From NCBI GenBank assembly GCA_964630295.1, contig CAZVTU010000018.1:1-10345 (forward strand): a stretch of DNA of 10,345 nt, given 5' to 3'. Numbering within the stretch: position 1 is the stretch's first letter; every line of letters begins with the position of its first letter. Of the stretch, positions 6,066-10,345 are shown one piece after another. The notes beneath the pieces were generated by a model. The model searched no databases. It was not told the origin of the DNA and worked only from the letters and a program-made list of their open reading frames with translations. The translations under genes and the position numbers were made by a program. Source of the DNA: CAZVTU01 sp964630295 (lineage in GTDB: Bacteria > Patescibacteriota > Minisyncoccia > Minisyncoccales > RBG-13-42-11).

Positions 6066-6069
6066 ACCG

Positions 6070-7443
6070 ATGAATAATAACTCTCCAAATTTTGAGTTAC
6101 CCGATAAACTTCCTCCTCAGAATATTGAAGCCGAAAAATCGCTTTTGGGTTGTCTAATGATTGATAAGGATGCCATTACCAAGGTAGCAGATTTCATCGA
6201 TCATCGGGATTTTTACCGAAATTCTCACCAAGAAATTTATAAGGTCTGTCAGGAACTTTTTAGTAAGGGGGAGGCAATTGATCTTTTAAGTGTTGCTAAT
6301 CGTTTAAAAGAGAAGGGATTATTAGAAGAGATTGGTGGAAATAGTTATCTAAGTGAATTAATAAATACTGTTCCCACTGCCAGTCATATTCTAAATTATG
6401 CCAAAATTGTCCAAAGAAAACGCATTCTTCGAGATTTAATTAATACTGGCTCAGAAGTAGCCGCCTTAGGTTATAATGAAACCGAAGATCCAGAAATTTT
6501 ATTAGATCAAGCAGAGAAAAAAATTTTCAGCATTGCCCAAAGAGGACTTTCTCAAAATTTCCTCTCAGTTAAAACAACCCTTGAAGATGCCTTCGATAGA
6601 ATTGATAAATTATCAAAAAGAAAAGAAGGGCTAAGAGGGCTGCCAACCGGTTTTACTGATTTAGATAATATTTTGGCTGGTCTTCAAAAATCTGATCTAA
6701 TAGTTTTAGCCTCACGTCCTTCCCTTGGAAAAAGTGCCTTAGCATTAAATATAGCTAGTCATATTGCAATTTCTGAAAAAGCACCGGTTGGAATTTTTAG
6801 TTTAGAAATGTCTCGAGACCAACTGGTTGATAGATTAATTGCTGATCAGGCTGGCATTGACCTCTGGCGTCTCAGAACAGGTAAACTTTCTGGTGACGGC
6901 GATGATAATGATTTCGCTAGGATTCAACGAGCTTTAGGGGTACTATCTGAAGCTCCAATTTATATCGATGACGCTGCTTCTTCAAATATCCTTCAAATGA
7001 GAGCAATGGCAAGAAGATTACAAGTTGAAAAAGGGTTAGGGTTAATTATCGTTGATTATTTACAATTGATGGAACCAAGGAATACTCAGGTCAGTATGGT
7101 CCAACAAATGACAGAAATCTCCCGTTCTTTAAAATCCTTAGCCAGAGAACTTAATGTCCCGGTCTTAGCTCTCTCTCAATTATCGAGAGCAGTAGAACAA
7201 AGATCTCCTCAGATTCCAAGATTATCTGATTTAAGAGAAACAGGGGCTATTGAACAAGATGCTGACGTGGTTTTATTTATCTATCGCGAAGATAGATATA
7301 GACCTGACACGACTAGAAAAAGTATTGCTGATATTATTATTGCAAAGCATCGTAATGGACCAGTAGGAAAAGTTGAGTTATATTTCGATGAAAGTCGAGT
7401 AGCTTTTCGAAATTTAGAAAAGGGGTATTATTCAGAAGAATAG
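6070..7443 (+). CDS. dnaB: Replicative DNA helicase DnaB
   Basis: The 457-residue product is a full-length DnaB, the hexameric 5'-3' helicase that opens the replication fork and recruits primase. The N-terminal domain begins with PPQNIEAEKSLLGCLMID at 15-32. A linker leads to the RecA-like motor from about 185: LRGLPTGFTDLD; Walker A SRPSLGKS at 215-222; catalytic Glu246 in FSLEMS; Walker B IIVDYLQLM at 326-334; LALSQLSRAVEQR at 366-378; PRLSDLRETGAIEQDAD at 383-399; and KHRNGP with the arginine finger at 426-431. It has no intein or insertion. The start sits 19 bp from the divergent glycosyltransferase start, with a -10-like element 7 nt upstream and no Shine-Dalgarno. recR starts 4 nt after its TAG stop, so the two are almost certainly co-transcribed. 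Confidence 0.98.
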   Translation: MNNNSPNFELPDKLPPQNIEAEKSLLGCLMIDKDAITKVADFIDHRDFYRNSHQEIYKVCQELFSKGEAIDLLSVANRLKEKGLLEEIGGNSYLSELINTVPTASHILNYAKIVQRKRILRDLINTGSEVAALGYNETEDPEILLDQAEKKIFSIAQRGLSQNFLSVKTTLEDAFDRIDKLSKRKEGLRGLPTGFTDLDNILAGLQKSDLIVLASRPSLGKSALALNIASHIAISEKAPVGIFSLEMSRDQLVDRLIADQAGIDLWRLRTGKLSGDGDDNDFARIQRALGVLSEAPIYIDDAASSNILQMRAMARRLQVEKGLGLIIVDYLQLMEPRNTQVSMVQQMTEISRSLKSLARELNVPVLALSQLSRAVEQRSPQIPRLSDLRETGAIEQDADVVLFIYREDRYRPDTTRKSIADIIIAKHRNGPVGKVELYFDESRVAFRNLEKGYYSEE

Positions 7444-7447
7444 CTAC

Positions 7448-8047
7448 GTGTATCCTAAATCTATTCAAAAATTAATTGATTTATTCTCAAAATTTCCGAC
7501 AGTGGGTCCCAGAACAGCTGCCCGCTTTGTTTTTTATTTATTAAAATTACAAAAGGAGGAAATCGAAAACTTGACTTCTTCGATAACCAACTTAAAAGAA
7601 AAAGTTAAGCTTTGTAAATTGTGTTTTTATCCTTTTGAGGACGAAGGAGAACTCTGTGAAATTTGCCGAAATCCCAACAGAGATAAATCTTTACTTTGTG
7701 TTGTGGAAAAAGAACCAGATCTACTTACTATTGAAAAAATAAAAAAATATATAGGCCTTTATTTTATCTTAGGAGGCACCGTGTCTGCCTTAAAAAAAGC
7801 CGACATTAAAAATTTAAGAACTAAACAACTCTTAGAGAGAGCGAAAAATCCTGAAATAAAAGAAATTATTATTGCCACTAATTCAACTACTGAAGGAGAA
7901 GCCACCGCTTTATACTTGGAAAGATTATTAAAACCCCTAAATAAAAAAATCACCCGACTTGGCCGTGGATTACCAGTTGGAGCTGAATTAGAATATGCCG
8001 ATGAAGAAACCCTATCTTCGGCCCTTGAGAGCCGAAGGGAACATTAA
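7448..8047 (+). CDS. recR: Recombination mediator protein RecR
   Basis: The 199-residue product is the usual RecR length. RecR forms a DNA-clamp ring that, with RecO (and RecF), loads RecA at single-stranded gaps. Visible parts: a helix-hairpin-helix at about 13-32 (FPTVGPRTAARFVFYLL); a four-Cys zinc finger with Cys56, 59, 70 and 73; the Toprim domain from about 82 (LLCVVEKEPDL with Glu87, FILGG, ATNSTTEGEATALYL at 143-157); and the C-terminal TRLGRGLPVGAELEYADEETL at 169-189. The start is GTG at 7448, 4 nt after the dnaB stop; no ATG or other good start is available nearby. No Shine-Dalgarno precedes it, so translational coupling to dnaB is likely. The last codon (His199) and the TAA come from the heptamer tract at 8042. 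Confidence 0.97.
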   Translation: MYPKSIQKLIDLFSKFPTVGPRTAARFVFYLLKLQKEEIENLTSSITNLKEKVKLCKLCFYPFEDEGELCEICRNPNRDKSLLCVVEKEPDLLTIEKIKKYIGLYFILGGTVSALKKADIKNLRTKQLLERAKNPEIKEIIIATNSTTEGEATALYLERLLKPLNKKITRLGRGLPVGAELEYADEETLSSALESRREH

Positions 8048-8121
8048 ACATTAAACTTTAAACAATAAACAATAAACAATAAACAATAAATGGTTTATAG
8101 TTTAAGGTTTATAGTCTATGG
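8042..8121. repeat. Heptamer array with inverted halves at the recR/rplU convergent junction
   Basis: Seven contiguous 7-mers of the form CNNTAAA run from 8042 to 8090: CATTAAA twice, CTTTAAA once, CAATAAA four times. After TGG (8091-8093) come four 7-mers largely of the complementary form TTTANNG: TTTATAG, TTTAAGG, TTTATAG, TCTATGG. The first unit encodes the last His and the TAA of recR. On the other strand, units 8101-8121 encode the last residues of L21 (ATA GAC TAT AAA CCT) and its TAA. All units stay in a 7-bp register across both genes and the spacer. Confidence 0.85.
8080..8104. terminator. Possible bidirectional terminator hairpin (A/T only, weak)
   Basis: The centre of the heptamer array folds as TAAAC-A-ATAAA, loop TGG, TTTAT-A-GTTTA: ten base pairs with one A-A mismatch, nearly all A-T. 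The position between converging recR and rplU fits a shared terminator. The stem is weak and there is no clean T run directly after it, so this remains a guess. Confidence 0.3.
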
Positions 8122-8419
8122 TTTTTATTTCTACCTCAGTATAGGGTTGGCGATGACCCTTTTTTACTTTGTAACGTTTTTTAGGTTTGTACTTAAAAAT
8201 AATTACTTTTTTCCCTTTTCCTTGTTTTAATACTTTCCCAATTACTTTAGCCCCTTTAATAGTAGGGGTACCGATTTCTATTTTTTTATTTTTCTCCAAT
8301 AACAAAACCTCATTAAAGGTTATTTCTACTCCTTCTTTTTTATCGATTTTTTCAATTTTTATTTTTTGTCCTGGTGAGACTACGTATTGTTTTCCACCAG
8401 TACGAATTACAGCTAACAT
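8102..8419 (-). CDS. rplU: 50S ribosomal protein L21
   Basis: The 105-residue product is a normal-length L21, a 23S rRNA-binding protein of the large subunit. It opens with the family start MLAVIRTGGKQYVVSPGQ and has VLLLEK at 38-43, IGTPTIKGAKV at 49-59, the basic FKYKPKKRYKVKKGHRQPYTEVEI segment at 75-98 (L21 signature GHRQ...T) and a short tail. The last four or five residues (IDYKP) are encoded by the heptamer repeat, beyond the usual end of the family core. The start is 18 nt after the rmuC stop, with no Shine-Dalgarno; TAATAC lies 7 nt before the ATG, so it may also have its own promoter. The usual partner rpmA (L27) is not next to it; the gene ends against recR instead. Confidence 0.98.
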   Translation of the reverse strand: MLAVIRTGGKQYVVSPGQKIKIEKIDKKEGVEITFNEVLLLEKNKKIEIGTPTIKGAKVIGKVLKQGKGKKVIIFKYKPKKRYKVKKGHRQPYTEVEIKTIDYKP

Positions 8420-8437
8420 AGTTTTAGTATTATTCTG

Positions 8438-9430
8438 TTATTTTAATTTTTTATGCTCTTTATCTTCAAGTAACCTTTCCACCTTATCAGAAAACATATT
8501 TAGACGTTTTTCTGAAGAGTCATAAGCTGATACTGCGTTTCTTAAGTGGCTCCCCAATTTTCTAAAATCATCCATAAGCTTTACTGCGTCTTGGTTTATT
8601 TTATTTAATCTTTTTAAAATTTCTTGAGTCCGGCGAGAAATCTGAGTGTCTTTAAACCAATGTTCAATTGTTCTCAAAGTCAAATAAATTGTATTTGGTG
8701 AAGTTAGAATCACTCTCTTTGACCAAGCGTGGTTTGCTAAATCAAACTCTTTTCCAATATTATTAACTATTTCATAGTAAATGGCTTCAGCTGGAACATA
8801 CATTAAAGCAAACTCAGTTGTCCTTTCTGCCGGAATAATGTACTTTGTAGCTATTTCATTTATTCTGTTTTTAACGTCTTCGATAAATTTTTTTTGATAC
8901 ATTCTTTTTTCTTCTTCTGAAACTGACTCTATCATTTTGGCGAAGTTTTCTGAAGGAAATTTAGAATCAATGGGTAAAATCCTTCCATCAGGTAATTTAA
9001 GGATTGCGTCTACCTGTTCACCGGTAGAAAATAAATATTGTCTTTTATACAATTCTGAAGGAAAATGTTGGGATAAAATATATTCTAAAGATGCTTCACC
9101 CCACTGCCCTCTCAATTTTGGCGATTTAAAAATTTCCTGAAAAGAAGAAACATCTTTAACATTTTCTTGCATCTGTTTTATTTCTTCTCTTATTTGAGTG
9201 GCTTCTTTAGTAAAAGAGGAGATTTGTTCGTGCATTGCTCGGGAAACCCCATTTTGGCTATCTCTAATTTCTTTTAATTGACTAATCATCAGGTCAGTTA
9301 TTCTCCGTTCTAAATCACGGATGGTATTTGTCTGTTTCTCATCGACTCTTGATTTTTTTAGTAGAAAAAATATTAAACTTCCGACGGATATAATCAAAAG
9401 GAAAAAAAGGAAATAATTTAAATCATTCAT
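8438..9430 (-). CDS. rmuC: DNA recombination protein RmuC homologue
   Basis: The 330-residue product has the RmuC layout: one N-terminal membrane helix (about 6-24, FLFFLLIISVGSLIFFLL), a coiled-coil stretch at about 30-95, and the RmuC nuclease-like domain from about 98. Visible family motifs are LRGQWGE at 106-112, VDAILKLPDGR at 140-150, LPIDSKFPSENF at 152-163 (Asp155 and Lys157 of a probable PD-(D/E)XK site), and MYVPAEAIYYE at 210-220. RmuC limits recombination between short inverted repeats in E. coli; the biochemical activity is poorly defined. The C-terminal 60 residues are again helical and charged. The protein is shorter than E. coli RmuC (about 475 residues), mainly through a shorter coiled coil. 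It lies 15 nt after the exchanger stop and 18 nt before rplU, so a three-gene operon is likely. No Shine-Dalgarno is seen at ATG 9430. Confidence 0.94.
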   Translation of the reverse strand: MNDLNYFLFFLLIISVGSLIFFLLKKSRVDEKQTNTIRDLERRITDLMISQLKEIRDSQNGVSRAMHEQISSFTKEATQIREEIKQMQENVKDVSSFQEIFKSPKLRGQWGEASLEYILSQHFPSELYKRQYLFSTGEQVDAILKLPDGRILPIDSKFPSENFAKMIESVSEEEKRMYQKKFIEDVKNRINEIATKYIIPAERTTEFALMYVPAEAIYYEIVNNIGKEFDLANHAWSKRVILTSPNTIYLTLRTIEHWFKDTQISRRTQEILKRLNKINQDAVKLMDDFRKLGSHLRNAVSAYDSSEKRLNMFSDKVERLLEDKEHKKLK

Positions 9431-9445
9431 AAAAATATCTTACCA

Positions 9446-10345
9446 TTATTTAGTTAGAATTTCAACTGTCACAAATAATATATAAAGTGAAAGTAAAAAG
9501 ACAGCTTCTTTTTTAGTGATTTTTCGGTCAGTCCGAACGAAAAATAAGAAAAACATTGCTGAGATTATCAAAAAGAATCTAGCAATAGCAAAAGGTGAAA
9601 AATTAGTTATTTCAATCGGACAAATTAAAGCGACAATTCCTAAAACCAGAGTGGCTGCTACAATAACTGAACCCATTAAATCTCCCAAAATCATCCAATT
9701 TTGAGCACGTCTGGCAGCAACAATAGCAAAATAAGTCTCAGGGATAGCATTTCCTAAACCAACGATTAAAATCCCGACCGAAGCTAAAGGTAATCCTAAA
9801 TTCTCAGAAAAGAAAGAAGCTGATCTTACTACTCCTTCAGCAGCTAACAGTAAAAAAAACAGACCCAGAATTACTCTTCCTAAATCTTTAAGAAAGATTT
9901 TAAATTCTTTTATAATAGGAATTTCTGTATCATTATAAATTTTAGTAAACCTTTCTTTTTTAGAAAAAAGCCAAAAAATATAGAAGATAAAAGTAAAGAT
10001 TAATATTAACGCGTCTCCTCTACCTAATTTCCCATCTAAAATTAAAAGGAGAGGTAAAATAGCAATAAACATTGTAAAAACCGCCGAAGTTTGAACCATC
10101 CTACTTTCAGCTGGTAATCCTTTAGCAAACAAAGCAGCTAAAGCTACAGCTATCGTCAAGTCAATTAAATTTCCTCCAACAATATCTCCAAAAGAAAGCT
10201 GAGGAATTTTATGGATAGCCGAAGTAATACCTACAAAAAGATTTGGAATAGAAGCAGCAATAGCAATAATAAAAAAGGCAACTACAAATTCTCGCCACTC
10301 AAGATATTTAGCAATTCTTGCCAAAGCCCCGACTAACCATCTTCC
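9446..10345 (-). CDS. Sodium/calcium exchanger-like cation antiporter, N-terminus cut by window edge
   Basis: The frame stays open to the right edge, giving 299 visible residues. A TTG at 10324 could be mistaken for the start, but the upstream codons (GRWLVGAL) continue the helix that precedes the first conserved repeat in this family. The true start therefore lies outside, probably only a few dozen residues away. Two inverted alpha repeats are visible: residues 30-64 (AASIPNLFVG ... GDIVGGNLID) and about 197-231 (GLGNAIPETYF ... GDLMGSVIVA), each followed by hydrophobic helices, with a charged loop (SKKERFTKIYNDTE) between the halves. This is the Na_Ca_ex (PF01699) architecture, normally exchanging Ca2+ for Na+ or H+ across the membrane. 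Several ion-binding positions differ from the canonical GTSLPE and GSN...D/N, so substrate is uncertain. It is followed by rmuC after 15 nt. Confidence 0.9.
   Translation of the reverse strand, partial: GRWLVGALARIAKYLEWREFVVAFFIIAIAASIPNLFVGITSAIHKIPQLSFGDIVGGNLIDLTIAVALAALFAKGLPAESRMVQTSAVFTMFIAILPLLLILDGKLGRGDALILIFTFIFYIFWLFSKKERFTKIYNDTEIPIIKEFKIFLKDLGRVILGLFFLLLAAEGVVRSASFFSENLGLPLASVGILIVGLGNAIPETYFAIVAARRAQNWMILGDLMGSVIVAATLVLGIVALICPIEITNFSPFAIARFFLIISAMFFLFFVRTDRKITKKEAVFLLSLYILFVTVEILTK

Noticed and set aside
8042..8121. CRISPR-like array
   Set aside because: The units are 7 bp, contiguous and without spacers; this is a microsatellite-like tandem repeat.
8187..8525. Plus-strand ORF of 112 codons opposite rplU and rmuC
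   Set aside because: It is antisense to two clear genes and has Phe/Ile-rich composition expected from complementing Lys-rich codons.
10322..10324. TTG as start codon of the exchanger-like gene
   Set aside because: The frame stays open to the window edge and upstream codons continue the expected helix, so TTG is an internal Leu and the gene is partial.

Overview
The window looks like a piece of a small, AT-rich bacterial chromosome. Every complete gene is a conserved bacterial type (dnaX, cysS, dnaB, recR, rplU, rmuC). Genes are tightly packed, the standard stop codons are used (TGA ends the metallopeptidase gene, so TGA is not reassigned), and almost no start carries a Shine-Dalgarno sequence. 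Short 7-bp repeat tracts sit between genes. This combination suggests a Candidate Phyla Radiation (Patescibacteria, Parcubacteria-like) genome. That placement is an inference from style, not from a marker phylogeny.

Layout. Positions 1-1154 (minus) hold a ParB-like gene cut by the left edge. It is clearly richer in GC than its neighbours and is the only gene with a strong AGGAGG. Positions 1248-3427 (minus) hold a compact unit transcribed gtrA-like, then dnaX, then tRNA-Gln(UUG), then a zinc metallopeptidase. The tRNA abuts the dnaX stop and ends 6 nt before the peptidase ATG. A 74-bp divergent spacer with a perfect 10-bp inverted repeat leads to cysS (3502-4893, plus). A family-4-like glycosyltransferase (4911-6050, minus) converges on cysS and diverges from dnaB (6070-7443, plus) across only 19 bp. 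recR follows dnaB after 4 nt. On the other side of a heptamer-repeat junction, rplU (L21), rmuC and a Na+/Ca2+-exchanger-like gene form a minus-strand operon; the exchanger is cut by the right edge.

Function. The window is mostly replication and repair (clamp-loader subunit, replicative helicase, RecR, RmuC) and translation (CysRS, tRNA-Gln, L21), with a few envelope genes (GtrA-like protein, glycosyltransferase, cation exchanger).

The most unusual signals are in the arrangement. Both convergent junctions are built from 7-bp repeats (CNNTAAA and its complement) that supply the stop codons of both flanking genes. A different heptamer tract lies inside cysS. Several starts lie 7-9 nt after a -10-like hexamer, which predicts leaderless mRNAs, and tRNA processing would create a similar near-leaderless end for the metallopeptidase. 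I see no CRISPR, transposase, phage structural genes or obvious defence system.
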